A stretch of 57,362 nucleotides of DNA from Amycolatopsis iheyensis (GCF_024703995.1 NZ_JAMXQV010000045.1:1-57362); one strand, 5' to 3'; numbered from the stretch's first letter, positions 33,715 to 42,786 are shown. Notes: generated by a model from the letters alone, not told the origin. Numbers and translations: made by a program.

Positions 33715-33741
33715 TCGGGGAGCAGAGGCTCCGCTCCCCGA
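33715..33741. terminator. Terminator hairpin between the DUF4192 gene and galE
   Basis: TCGGGGAGC (33715-33723) with GCTCCCCGA (33733-33741), a perfect 9-bp stem and 9-nt loop, in the 262-bp gap between two convergent genes. The rest of the gap contains no credible gene. Confidence 0.75.
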
Positions 33742-33815
33742 CCTTCCGGCGGCGGGGAGCGGCCCCGCGTTCGAGGGCCCCGGCGCAGCCCTCCGAGCCA
33801 CGCCCCGGCCCGAGG

Positions 33816-34805
33816 TCAGCCCCGTGCGGCCCGGCGGGCCTGGGTGAACTCCCAAGCGTCCCGGACGATGCCGGTCAGCTCGGTGCGCTCCGGCTTCCAG
33901 CCCAGCTCTTCGCGGGCCCGGTCGCTGGCGGCCACCAGCACCGACGGGTCGCCCGCGCGGCGCGGGGCCACCGCGGCCGGCACCGCGTGCCCCGTCACCT
34001 CGCGGCAGGCCTCGATCACCTCGAGAACGGAGAACCCCGTGCCATTGCCCAGGTTGTAGATGCGGTGCGTGCCCGCCGTCGCGTGCTTCAGCGCCAGCAG
34101 GTGCGCGTCCGCGAGGTCCACGACGTGGATGTAGTCGCGGACCGCCGTCTTGTCCGGCGTCGGGTAGTCGTCGCCGAAGATCTGAATCTGTTCGCGGTCG
34201 CCCGTGGCGACCTGGAGAACGAGGGGAATGAGATGGGTTTCCGTGGCGTGCCGTTCACCGAACGCGCCGTACGCGCCCGCGACGTTGAAGTACCGCAGGC
34301 TCACCGCGGCCAGGCCGTGCGCGCCGGCGAAGCTGGTGATCGCGGCGTCGATGGCGAGCTTCGTGGCGCCGTAGGTGTTGGTCGGCCGGGTCGGCGCGGT
34401 CTCCGGGATCGGCGACTGCTCCGGTTCGCCGTAGGTCGCCGCCGTCGAGGAGAACACCAGGCGTGGCGTGCCGTGCTCCTGCATGGCCTCGAGCAGCCGC
34501 AGGGACGTGACGACGTTGCCTTCCCAGTACTTCGCCGGCTCGGTCATCGACTCGCCGACCAGCGACTTCGCCGCGAAGTGCAGCACGCCGTCGAAGCCCT
34601 CGCGCAGCAGGCTGCCCGCTACCTCGGCGGCGTCGCCCTCGATGAACCGCGCGTCCGGGTGCACCGCGTCGGCGTGGCCGGTCGACAGGTCGTCGACGAC
34701 GGTGACCTGGTGCCCGGCTTCGACCAGCCGGGCGGCGCAGACGCTGCCGACGTACCCGGCCCCGCCCGTCACGACCAGCTTCAGGGCGTTGCTCTGCTCC
34801 GACAC
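33816..34805 (-). CDS. galE: UDP-glucose 4-epimerase
   Basis: Interconverts UDP-glucose and UDP-galactose. The 329-aa extended SDR shows the NAD-binding GGAGYVGS near residue 14, HFAAKSLVGES near 92, the catalytic serine in VFSSTAATYGEP near 120, YGATK near 144, and the C-terminal sugar-binding RDYIHVVDLADAHLLAL. GTG 34805 is preceded by AGGAAGG at good spacing. The gene is 90 bp downstream of galK. In corynebacteria galE also follows the IdeR/DtxR gene, so the linkage is conserved. Confidence 0.95.
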   Translation of the reverse strand: MSEQSNALKLVVTGGAGYVGSVCAARLVEAGHQVTVVDDLSTGHADAVHPDARFIEGDAAEVAGSLLREGFDGVLHFAAKSLVGESMTEPAKYWEGNVVTSLRLLEAMQEHGTPRLVFSSTAATYGEPEQSPIPETAPTRPTNTYGATKLAIDAAITSFAGAHGLAAVSLRYFNVAGAYGAFGERHATETHLIPLVLQVATGDREQIQIFGDDYPTPDKTAVRDYIHVVDLADAHLLALKHATAGTHRIYNLGNGTGFSVLEVIEACREVTGHAVPAAVAPRRAGDPSVLVAASDRAREELGWKPERTELTGIVRDAWEFTQARRAARG

Positions 34806-34895
34806 ATCCAGGCCTTCCTGCCGAGGGTGGTGACTGTGTGCGTCAGTCTTCCCCCTCGGCGGTGCGCGGGTCCGGGCGGGGGGACCCGCGCGGCC

Positions 34896-36080
34896 TCAGA
34901 CCTCGTCGCGCCCGGCGCCCCGCGAAGGCACCGCGGTGAACATCCGCGGCCGCCGGTAGCCGGCCTTCTCGTACGCGGCGTCGACGGCGGCCTTGACGCC
35001 GTCCAGGTCGGCGTCGCGGACCAGCGCGATCGCCGAGCCGCCGAAGCCACCGCCGGTCATCCGCGAGCCCAGCGCGCCGGCCTCCCGCGCCGAGTCGACC
35101 GCGAGGTCCAGCTCGGCCGTGGAGATCCGGTAGTCGTCGCGCATGGAGACGTGCGAGGCGTCCAGGTGCGGGCCGATCTCGGCCAGCCGTCCGGCGCGCA
35201 GCAGCTCGACCACCTCGAGCACCCGCTGGTTCTCGGTGACGACGTGCCGCACCAGCGGCACCAGGTCCTCCGGCAGCCGCTCGAGGGCGTCGGCCAGGCC
35301 TTCGACGGTGACGTCGCGCAGCGCCTTCACCCCGAGCAGCTCGGCCGCCCGTTCGGTGCCGCGGCGACGCTCGCCGTACCCGCCCTCGGCGTGCGAGTGC
35401 TTGGTGCGGGTGTCCATGATCAGCACCTGCAGCCCGGCCTCGGCCAGGCCGAACGGCACCTGCTCCTGCTCGCCCGAGCGCACGTCGAGGAACAACACGT
35501 GGGACTCGGTGCAGCAGAGGGACGCCGTCTGGTCGAGCAGGCCCGTGGGCGCGCCGACGAAGTCGTTCTCCGAGCGCTGGACCCACCGGGCGACCTGCGG
35601 CCGCGTGGGCACGCGGTCGCCGGGGGAGCCCAGCTCCAGGCCGGCCAGGCCCAGCAACGCGAGCGAAACCGCGCACTCGAGCGCGTGGGAGGAGGACAGC
35701 CCGGCCCCGGAGGGCACGTCGCCGGCGACGACCAGGTCGGCACCGGCCGTGAAGCCCTGGTCGCGCAGCACCCAGGCCACGCCGGCCGGGTACGCGGCCC
35801 ACCCCGGGACCGTGCCCGGCACCAGGTCGGCGATCTTGAGCTCGCCGGAGTGCTGGAGCTGGCCGTCGTCGCCCAGGGTGGCCACGGACAGGACGCCGTC
35901 CTCGCGGGGTGACGCCGCCGCGGCCAGGCGGTGCGGCAGGGCGAAGGGCAGGACGAAGCCGTCGTTGTAGTCGGTGTGCTCGCCGATCAGGTTGACCCGT
36001 CCGGGTGCGGACCAGACCCCGGCCGGCTCGGTGCCGTGCACGGTGCGGAACGCGGCCGCGGCCTCCGAAGCGGGGCTCAC
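34896..36080 (-). CDS. galK: Galactokinase
   Basis: Phosphorylates galactose to galactose-1-phosphate in the Leloir pathway. The 394-aa GHMP kinase has the galactokinase signature GRVNLIGEHTDYNDGFVLP near residues 27-45, the phosphate-binding GDVPSGAGLSSSHALE near 126-141, and the C-terminal SRMTGGGFGGSAIAL near 345. GTG 36080 overlaps the ideR stop (GTGA), so translation is coupled to the iron regulator. The longer in-frame extension to 36488 lies antisense-like within ideR and is rejected. No galT is adjacent. Confidence 0.94.
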   Translation of the reverse strand: MSPASEAAAAFRTVHGTEPAGVWSAPGRVNLIGEHTDYNDGFVLPFALPHRLAAAASPREDGVLSVATLGDDGQLQHSGELKIADLVPGTVPGWAAYPAGVAWVLRDQGFTAGADLVVAGDVPSGAGLSSSHALECAVSLALLGLAGLELGSPGDRVPTRPQVARWVQRSENDFVGAPTGLLDQTASLCCTESHVLFLDVRSGEQEQVPFGLAEAGLQVLIMDTRTKHSHAEGGYGERRRGTERAAELLGVKALRDVTVEGLADALERLPEDLVPLVRHVVTENQRVLEVVELLRAGRLAEIGPHLDASHVSMRDDYRISTAELDLAVDSAREAGALGSRMTGGGFGGSAIALVRDADLDGVKAAVDAAYEKAGYRRPRMFTAVPSRGAGRDEV

Positions 36081-36766
36081 CTGGCTTGCGCCAGGACGGC
36101 GTGCAGCGCGGAGCTGGCGACCTGGGCGGTGGTCTCGCCGCCGGTGACCTCGACGGTGCCGCCGTTGGCCTTGCCGATGGTGACCGTGCCGCCCGGCACG
36201 ATGCCGACGGACTTGAGCTCGGTCATCAGCGACTCGTCCAGCTGGACGTGCTCGGCGATGCGCCGGATCTGGACGCGGCCGCCGCCGGTGCGGGCGAACT
36301 CGTCGAGCCGGACGAGGTCGGCCTCGGCGGGCGGTGCCGGGTCGCCGTCGCCCAGCTTGTCCAGGCCCGGGATCGGGTTGCCGTAGGGGGAGGTGGTCGG
36401 GTGGTCGAGCAGCTTGACCAGCTTGCGCTCGACGGCCTCGCTCATCACGTGCTCCCACCGGCACGCCTCGTTGTGCACGTGCTCCCACTCGAGCCCGATG
36501 ACGTCGACGAGGAGGCGTTCGGCCAGGCGGTGCTTGCGCATGACGGCGATGGCGAGCTCGCGGCCGTGGTCGGTCAGCTGGAGGTGGCGGTCGTCGGCCA
36601 CCACGACCAGGCCGTCACGCTCCATGCGGGCGACAGTCTGGCTCACGGTCGGGCCGCTCTGCTGCAGGCGCTCGGCGATGCGGGCGCGCAGCGGGACGAC
36701 ACCCTCTTCTTCGAGCTCGTAGATCGTACGCAAGTACATCTCGGTGGTGTCGATGAGATCGTTCAC
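36077..36766 (-). CDS. ideR: Iron-dependent repressor IdeR (DtxR family)
   Basis: Fe(II)-activated regulator of iron uptake and storage. The 229-aa protein is nearly superimposable on mycobacterial IdeR: LIDTTEMYLRTIYELEEEGV, then PLRARIAERLQQSGPTVSQT (HTH), AIAVMRKHRLAERLLVDVIG, the metal-site HNEACRWEHVMSE and NPTTSP-like DHPTTSPYGNPIPG. The C-terminal SH3-like FeoA domain spans about 150-225. GTG 36766 has AAGGGGA upstream and matches the family start; ATG 36793 would add 9 residues. No 19-bp iron box was recognised in front of it. Confidence 0.95.
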   Translation of the reverse strand: MNDLIDTTEMYLRTIYELEEEGVVPLRARIAERLQQSGPTVSQTVARMERDGLVVVADDRHLQLTDHGRELAIAVMRKHRLAERLLVDVIGLEWEHVHNEACRWEHVMSEAVERKLVKLLDHPTTSPYGNPIPGLDKLGDGDPAPPAEADLVRLDEFARTGGGRVQIRRIAEHVQLDESLMTELKSVGIVPGGTVTIGKANGGTVEVTGGETTAQVASSALHAVLAQAR

Positions 36767-36905
36767 GCTGTCCCCTTCGTCCGCGTTGCTCATCGTAGTC
36801 GTTGACCCCGACAGCGGCGGCGGGCCTGGTAGATAACAACACGCCGGTGACGGATATGTCCGCACCCCGCCGCGACCGGGCGGGTGAGCGCTGCAAGATG
36901 GGGGC

Positions 36906-37751
36906 ATGCGTCCGCTGATCAGCACCACCGACCTCGCCGCCGCGGTGGCCGGCCCGGCCGGTGACCGGCCTGTCGTCCTCGACGTCCGCTGGCGGCTCGC
37001 CGGCCCGCCCGGCGCCGAGTCCTACCGGGAGGGGCACGTGCCCGGGGCGGTGTTCGTCGACCTCGACCGCGCGCTCGCCGGCGAGCCGGGCGAGGGTGGC
37101 CGCCACCCGCTGCCCGACCCGGCCTACCTGCAGCGCGACCTGCGTGCGGCCGGGGTCCGGGCGGGTGCGCCGGTGGTGGTCTACGACGACGCCGACGGTT
37201 CGGTGGCGGCCCGGGCGTGGTGGCTGCTGCGCTGGGCCGGCCACGAGGAGGTGGCGGTGCTCGACGGCGGTTACGCGGCGTGGACCACCGGCGGCCACCC
37301 GGTGAGCACCGAGCAGCCGAGCCCGGAACCCGGCGACCTCGAGGTCCGCCCGGGCGGCATGCCGGTGCTGGACGCGGACGAGGCGGCCGCCCTGGCCCGC
37401 GACGGCCTCCTGCTCGACGCCCGCGCGACCCCGCGCTACGCGGGCGAGACGGAGCCGGTCGACCCGCGTGCCGGGCACATCCCGGGCGCGGTGAACGCCC
37501 CGTTCGCGGGCCACGTCGGCGCGGACGGCCGCTGGCGGACACCGGCGGAGCTGGCCGAGCGCTTCGCCGGGCTGGGCCTGCGCCCGGGTGAGCCGGTCGG
37601 CGCGTACTGCGGCTCGGGGGTGACGGCCAGCTCGGTGGTGCTCGCCCTGGAGCTGGCGGGCCACCCGGGCGCGGGTCTGTACGCGGGCTCGTGGTCCCAC
37701 TGGTCCCGAGACCCCGAACGCCCGGCGGCGACCGGGACGCTCCCCGGCTGA
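36906..37751 (+). CDS. Thiosulfate/3-mercaptopyruvate sulfurtransferase (tandem rhodanese)
   Basis: 281-aa protein with two rhodanese domains: an inactive N-terminal one (about 1-130, VLDVRWRLAG, YREGHVPGAVFVDLD) and a catalytic C-terminal one (about 150-275) with the persulfide cysteine in YCGSGVTASS near residue 238. The loop CGSGVTA is typical of mercaptopyruvate sulfurtransferases of the SseA type. It is divergent from ideR (140-bp gap), which fits a role in sulfur transfer for Fe-S or cyanide handling, though no functional link is shown. Confidence 0.9.
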   Translation: MRPLISTTDLAAAVAGPAGDRPVVLDVRWRLAGPPGAESYREGHVPGAVFVDLDRALAGEPGEGGRHPLPDPAYLQRDLRAAGVRAGAPVVVYDDADGSVAARAWWLLRWAGHEEVAVLDGGYAAWTTGGHPVSTEQPSPEPGDLEVRPGGMPVLDADEAAALARDGLLLDARATPRYAGETEPVDPRAGHIPGAVNAPFAGHVGADGRWRTPAELAERFAGLGLRPGEPVGAYCGSGVTASSVVLALELAGHPGAGLYAGSWSHWSRDPERPAATGTLPG

Positions 37752-37801
37752 GGCTGGTCGTGAGTCCACGAACTCCGGCGATCGGCACTACAGTCGAGCG
37801 C

Positions 37802-38971
37802 ATGTCGCCGGCTGTCGTTTGGGACTCCGCCCTGCTGGGTTACGACCTGGGTGGGGAGCATCCGTTCAACCCCGTCCGGCTGGAGCTGACTGTCCGGCTG
37901 GCCACCGAGCTCGGCGTCCTGACCGACGTCCCGCTCCTCGTCCCCACCAGCGCCGGGGACGAGGAGCTGCTCCGGATCCACGCCCCCGAGTACATCGCCG
38001 CCGTGCGGGAGGCGCCGCTCGTCGGGTGGGACGTCGGGCACGGGCTCGGCACCTCCGACAACCCCGTCTTCCCGGACATGCACGACGCCTCCGCGCTGGT
38101 CGTCGGCTCGACGCTGCTCGCCGCCCGGAAGATCGCCGAGGGCGAGGCGACCCGGGCCGTCAACATCGCCGGTGGCCTGCACCACGCCATGCGCGACCAG
38201 GCGTCGGGCTTCTGCGTCTACAACGACTGCGCCGTCGCCATCTCCTGGCTGCTCGACCACGGCTTCGAGCGGATCGCCTACATCGACACCGACGTCCACC
38301 ACGGTGACGGCGTCCAGGCCGCCTTCTACAACGACCCGCGCGTCCTCACCATCTCGATGCACCAGCACCCGTTCACGCTCTGGCCGGGCACCGGCTACTC
38401 CGCCGAGACCGGGCGCGGCAAGGCCGACGGCACCTCGGTGAACCTCCCGCTGCCGCCGCGCACCCGGGACCCCGGCTGGCTGCGTGCCTTCACCGCCGTC
38501 GTCCCTTCGCTGCTGGCCGACTTCGAGCCGCAGCTGCTGTTCACCCAGTGCGGTGTCGACTCGCACGAGGAGGACCCGCTCGCCGACCTCTCGCTGTCCG
38601 TCGACGGGCACCGCACCATCTACGCCACCCTCCGCGACCTGGCCGAGACCTACGCCGGTGGCAAGTGGATCGCCGTCGGCGGCGGTGGCTACCAGCTGAT
38701 CCGGGTGGTCCCGCGGTCGTGGACGCACCTGCTCGCCACCGTCCTCGACCGGGACGTCGCCCCGGCGACGCCGATGCCGCCCGGCTGGGTCTCCACCGTC
38801 ACGAAGGCCGCCCCGCACGCCGAGCTGCCGCAGACGATGACCGACGACCGCGACACCACCTTCAAGCCGTGGGGCGACGGCGAGGACGACCCCGTCGACA
38901 TCGCCATCCGGGACACCCGCCGCGCCGTCTTCCCCTTGCACGGCCTCGATCCGGACGACCCCAGGGACTGA
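37802..38971 (+). CDS. acuC: Acetoin utilization protein AcuC, histone-deacetylase family
   Basis: 389-aa zinc deacetylase. The catalytic His pair is in GGLHHAMRDQASGFCVYND near residue 121, the zinc ligands are in YIDTDVHHGDGVQ (Asp about 162, His about 164), and the third Asp is in the later region DSHEEDPLADL. AcuC removes acetyl groups from lysines such as that of acetyl-CoA synthetase. The gene lies 2 bp before a Pat-type acetyltransferase, so writer and eraser are coexpressed. ATG 37802 matches the family start. Confidence 0.93.
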   Translation: MSPAVVWDSALLGYDLGGEHPFNPVRLELTVRLATELGVLTDVPLLVPTSAGDEELLRIHAPEYIAAVREAPLVGWDVGHGLGTSDNPVFPDMHDASALVVGSTLLAARKIAEGEATRAVNIAGGLHHAMRDQASGFCVYNDCAVAISWLLDHGFERIAYIDTDVHHGDGVQAAFYNDPRVLTISMHQHPFTLWPGTGYSAETGRGKADGTSVNLPLPPRTRDPGWLRAFTAVVPSLLADFEPQLLFTQCGVDSHEEDPLADLSLSVDGHRTIYATLRDLAETYAGGKWIAVGGGGYQLIRVVPRSWTHLLATVLDRDVAPATPMPPGWVSTVTKAAPHAELPQTMTDDRDTTFKPWGDGEDDPVDIAIRDTRRAVFPLHGLDPDDPRD

Positions 38972-38973
38972 CC

Positions 38974-41655
38974 ATGGCCGGCCGCGACCCGTTCGACTAC
39001 CCCCGCGACTGGGAGGCCGACGTCGTGCTGTCCGACGGCGGCACCGTCCACCTGCGCCCGGTCGTCCCGAGCGACGCCGACGGCCTGGTCGCCTTCCACG
39101 GCAAGCTCTCCGAGCGCACTCGCTACTTCCGCTACTTCGGCGCCTACCCACGCATCCCCGAAAAGGACCTCAAGCGCTTCTCGACCGTCGACCACCACGA
39201 CCGGGTCGCGTTCGCCGCCTTCCTCGGCGACGACATCGTCGCGGTCGGCCGGTACGAGCGGCTGGACCACGGCCCGTCGGCCGAGGTCGCCTTCGTCGTC
39301 AGCGACGCGCACCAGGGCCGTGGTCTCGGCTCGATCCTCCTGGAGCACCTCGCCGCGGCCGCGTCCGAATGCGGGCTGCGCCGGTTCGTCGCCGAGGTGC
39401 TCGCCGAGAACGCCGCCATGGTGCGGGTCTTCCGCGACGCCGGGTACCAGGTCAGCCGCGAGATCGAGGAAGGCGTGCTGCACCTGGAGTTCGACATCGA
39501 CCCGACCGAGGAGTCCCTCGCGGTCGCGCGCTCACGGGAGCAGGCCGCCGAGGCACGCAGCGTGCACAACCTGCTGCACCCGACGTCGGTCGCGGTGATC
39601 GGCGCGTCCGCCGAACCGGGCAAGGTCGGGCACGTCGCCTTCGCGAACCTCCTGGTCGCGGCGTTCACCGGCACCGTCTACCCGGTCAACCCGGAGCACC
39701 GCTCGGTGCGCGGCGTCCGCGCGTACCCGTCGGTGCTGGACATCCCGGACCCGGTCGACCTGGCCGTCGTCGCGGTGCCCGCCGAGGCCGTCGAGTCCGT
39801 TTTGGACGCTTGTCTCGCCAAGGGCGTCAAGACGCTGCTGATCCTCTCCAGCGGCTTCGCCGAGGCCGGCCCGCACGGCCTGCACGCCGAGCTGCGGCTG
39901 GTCGGCGAGGCGCGGGCGCACGGCATGCGCGTCGTCGGCCCGAACGCGCTCGGCGTGCTGAACACCGCGCCCGGCATCCGGCTGAACGCCACTCTCGCCC
40001 CGCGCCTGCCCGTGCGCGGGCGCACCGGGTTCTTCTGCCAGTCCGGCGCGCTGGGCACGGCGATCCTCGCCGACGCCGAGTCGCGCGGCCTCGGGCTCTC
40101 GACGTTCGTCTCGGCCGGCAACCGCGCCGACGTCTCGGGCAACGACCTGTTGCAGTACTGGGAAACCGACCCGGACACCGATCTCGTGCTGCTGTACCTC
40201 GAGTCGTTCGGCAACCCGCGCAAGTTCGCGCGCCTGGCCCGCCGCCTCGCGCGGACGAAGCCGATCGTCGCGGTGAAGTCGGGGCGGCACGCGGTGCGCC
40301 CGCAGCTGGCCGCGACGTCCACCGAGATCGACGAAGCCAGTGTCCAGGCGCTGTTCGAGCAGGCGGGCGTCGTGCGGGTGGAGTCGCTGGCCCAGCTGTT
40401 CGACACCGCGCTCGTCTTCGCCCACCAGCCGCTGCCGGCCGGGCCGCGGATCGGGATCGTCGGCAACTCCAGCGCGATCGGGCTGCTGGCCGCGGACACC
40501 GCGCGGATGCAGGGGCTGCGGCTGGCCTTCGACCCGGTGGACGTCGGCCCGCAGGCCGGCCCGGAGGACTTCGCCGATGCGGTCGGCGAGGCCCTCACCT
40601 CACCGGAGACCGACGCGCTGGTCGTCGTGTTCGCCCCGCCGGTGGCGATCCCGGGTACGGCGTACGCGCGGGCCCTTCGCGAAACCGTGGTGGAACTGGG
40701 GCAGCGCAAGCCGATCGTGTCGACGTTCCTCGCCGCCGAAGGCGTGCCGGACGAGCTCGCGGTCCTGACCGAGGACGGGACGCCGACGCGCGGCTCGATC
40801 CCGTCCTACCCGAGCCCGGAACGCGCGGTGAACGCGCTCGCCAGGGTCGTCCGGTACGCCGCGTGGCGGCAACGCCCGCAGGGCACGCTGGTGCGCCCGG
40901 CCGGCACCCACACCGAGCAGGCGCAGGGGATCGTGCGCGAGCTGCTCGAAGCCGAGAGCGGTAAGACGACGCTGCTGTCGGACACCGACGTCGTGCGGTT
41001 GCTGGGCTGCTACGGCATCGACGTCGTCCCCTTCCGGGTGGCGTCCACAGTGGACGAAGCCGTCGCGGCGGCGGCCGAGCTGGGCTTCCCGGTGACGCTC
41101 AAGGCCGTCGACGAACGCCTGCGCGGCCGTCCCGACCTGGCCGGCGTGCGCCTCGACCTGGCCTCCGAAGATTCCGTGCGCACCGCCTACGAGACGCTGC
41201 GGGAGATCTCCGGCGACGACGACGTGTACGTCCAGCGGATGGCCCCCAAGGGCCTCTCGTGCGTGATCGGGCTGCAGGACGACCCGTCGTTCGGCACGCT
41301 CGTGTCGTTCGGGCTGTCCGGGCTGGTCAGCACGCTGCTGGGCGACCGCGCCTACCGGGCCGTGCCGCTCACCGACGTCGACGCCGCGACGCTGCTGCGC
41401 GAGCCGCGGACGGCGCCGCTGCTCACCGGTTACCGCGGCGACGAGCCCGCCGACCTCGCCGCGTTGCAGGACATGGTGCTGCGGGTGGCCGCGCTGGCCG
41501 AGGACAACCCGGAGGTGCGGTCGCTGGTGCTCGACCCGATCCTCGCCTCGCCGGACGGCGCCTTCGTCGCGAACGCCCGCCTCGTGCTGGGCGCGCCGCC
41601 GTCGCGTCCCGACACCGGACCGCGTCGCCTGCGCGCGATCAACCCCGTGGACTGA
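38974..41655 (+). CDS. Pat-type protein lysine acetyltransferase: GNAT fused to an ADP-forming acyl-CoA synthetase-like module
   Basis: 893-aa fusion. The GNAT domain comes first (about residues 20-180; the acetyl-CoA motif QGRGLGS is near 114). It is followed by CoA-binding (about 195-290, SVAVIGASAEPGKVG), succinyl-CoA-ligase-like (about 300-640) and ATP-grasp (about 660-880, GFPVTLKAVDERLRG) domains. In ADP-forming synthetases a SHTG loop carries the catalytic His; here the segment reads AATSTEID, so synthetase activity is probably lost, as in Pat/PatZ enzymes. Related enzymes acetylate acetyl-CoA synthetase to switch it off. It is adjacent to acuC. Confidence 0.9.
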   Translation: MAGRDPFDYPRDWEADVVLSDGGTVHLRPVVPSDADGLVAFHGKLSERTRYFRYFGAYPRIPEKDLKRFSTVDHHDRVAFAAFLGDDIVAVGRYERLDHGPSAEVAFVVSDAHQGRGLGSILLEHLAAAASECGLRRFVAEVLAENAAMVRVFRDAGYQVSREIEEGVLHLEFDIDPTEESLAVARSREQAAEARSVHNLLHPTSVAVIGASAEPGKVGHVAFANLLVAAFTGTVYPVNPEHRSVRGVRAYPSVLDIPDPVDLAVVAVPAEAVESVLDACLAKGVKTLLILSSGFAEAGPHGLHAELRLVGEARAHGMRVVGPNALGVLNTAPGIRLNATLAPRLPVRGRTGFFCQSGALGTAILADAESRGLGLSTFVSAGNRADVSGNDLLQYWETDPDTDLVLLYLESFGNPRKFARLARRLARTKPIVAVKSGRHAVRPQLAATSTEIDEASVQALFEQAGVVRVESLAQLFDTALVFAHQPLPAGPRIGIVGNSSAIGLLAADTARMQGLRLAFDPVDVGPQAGPEDFADAVGEALTSPETDALVVVFAPPVAIPGTAYARALRETVVELGQRKPIVSTFLAAEGVPDELAVLTEDGTPTRGSIPSYPSPERAVNALARVVRYAAWRQRPQGTLVRPAGTHTEQAQGIVRELLEAESGKTTLLSDTDVVRLLGCYGIDVVPFRVASTVDEAVAAAAELGFPVTLKAVDERLRGRPDLAGVRLDLASEDSVRTAYETLREISGDDDVYVQRMAPKGLSCVIGLQDDPSFGTLVSFGLSGLVSTLLGDRAYRAVPLTDVDAATLLREPRTAPLLTGYRGDEPADLAALQDMVLRVAALAEDNPEVRSLVLDPILASPDGAFVANARLVLGAPPSRPDTGPRRLRAINPVD

Positions 41656-41658
41656 ACC

Positions 41659-42786
41659 TTGCTGACCGAACTGCTGACGACGCACGCCGCGGACCTGCCC
41701 GGCGCGGTCGCGCTGGTGGCGCACGGCGAGCAGGTCGAGGCGGCGGCCGTGGGCTCGGCCGACGCCGAGGGGACAGTGCCGATGGCACGCGACTCGCTGT
41801 TCCGGATCGCGTCGCTGACCAAGCCGATGACGGCCGCGGCGGTGCTGCTGCTCGTCGACGACGGCGTGCTGAAGCTCGACGACCCGATCGCGCGGTGGCT
41901 GCCGGAGCTGGCGGCGCCGGTGGTCGTCCGGACGCCGGGCGGCCCGGTCGACGACGTGGTGCCCGCCGTCCGCCCGATCACCGTGGCCGACCTGCTGACC
42001 TTCCGCTGCGGCTACGGGCTCGCCGCGGACATGACGCTGCCCGCCGTCGACCTGCTGCTCCAGGTGCTGGGCCACCCGGCCGCGGCGCCACGCGGGTTGT
42101 CGCCGGACGAGTGGCTGGCGGCGCTGGCGCAGGTGCCGCTGCTGTACCAGCCGGGCCAGGCGTGGCTCTACGACACCGGTTCGGACCTGCAGGGCGTGCT
42201 GATCGCGCGGGTGACGGGGCGGCCGCTGCCGGAGTTCCTGGCGGAGCGGCTGTTCGAGCCGCTCGGCATGGCCGACACCGGGTTCGCGGTGCCGACGGCG
42301 GCGCTGGGCCGGTTCACCAGCGCGTACCGCCGCCGCGACGGCGGCTTCCGGCTGATCGACTCGCCCGAGGGCCGGTGGAGCACCCCGCCGAAGTTCCCGT
42401 CGGGCTCCGCAGGCCTGGTCTCGACGGCCGACGACCTCCTCGCGTTCGCCCGCTTCCTACTGGCCGGGGGCACGATCGGCGACCACCGCCTGCTGCGGCC
42501 GGAGTCGGTCCGCCGGATGACGACGGACCACCTGACCCCGCCCCAGCGCGCGGCCGCGAGCCCCTTCCTGCACGGCGCGGGGTGGGGCCACGGCGGCGCG
42601 GTCGACGTGGAGCCGAAGGAGCCTTGGGAGGTGGCGGGCCGCTACGGCTGGGTCGGCGGCGCGGGCACGGCGGCGCACCTGGTCCCGTCGACGGGCACGG
42701 TCACGGTCCTGCTCACCCAGGTCGAGCTGACCAGCCCCGACCCGACGCCGTTGATGCGCGAGGTCTGGACCTACGCCGCGAACTAG
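41659..42786 (+). CDS. Serine hydrolase, beta-lactamase/penicillin-binding fold
   Basis: 375-aa beta-lactamase family protein. The SxxK nucleophile motif is in FRIASLTKPMTAAAVL (Ser about 54, Lys about 57). A YxS/N-like element YDTGSDLQGVLIA is near 170, and a C-terminal GWGHGGAVD/YGWVGGAGTAAHLVP region supplies the third motif. No signal peptide, so probably an intracellular esterase or peptidase rather than a resistance enzyme. The start is TTG 41659, 3 bp after the Pat gene stop. Its stop shares the palindrome CTAG with the convergent fadE27 stop. Confidence 0.85.
   Translation: MLTELLTTHAADLPGAVALVAHGEQVEAAAVGSADAEGTVPMARDSLFRIASLTKPMTAAAVLLLVDDGVLKLDDPIARWLPELAAPVVVRTPGGPVDDVVPAVRPITVADLLTFRCGYGLAADMTLPAVDLLLQVLGHPAAAPRGLSPDEWLAALAQVPLLYQPGQAWLYDTGSDLQGVLIARVTGRPLPEFLAERLFEPLGMADTGFAVPTAALGRFTSAYRRRDGGFRLIDSPEGRWSTPPKFPSGSAGLVSTADDLLAFARFLLAGGTIGDHRLLRPESVRRMTTDHLTPPQRAAASPFLHGAGWGHGGAVDVEPKEPWEVAGRYGWVGGAGTAAHLVPSTGTVTVLLTQVELTSPDPTPLMREVWTYAAN

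Noticed and set aside
33484..33855. Minus-strand frame of 123 codons between the DUF4192 gene and galE
   Set aside because: No homology, spans a terminator hairpin and overlaps the DUF4192 coding end.
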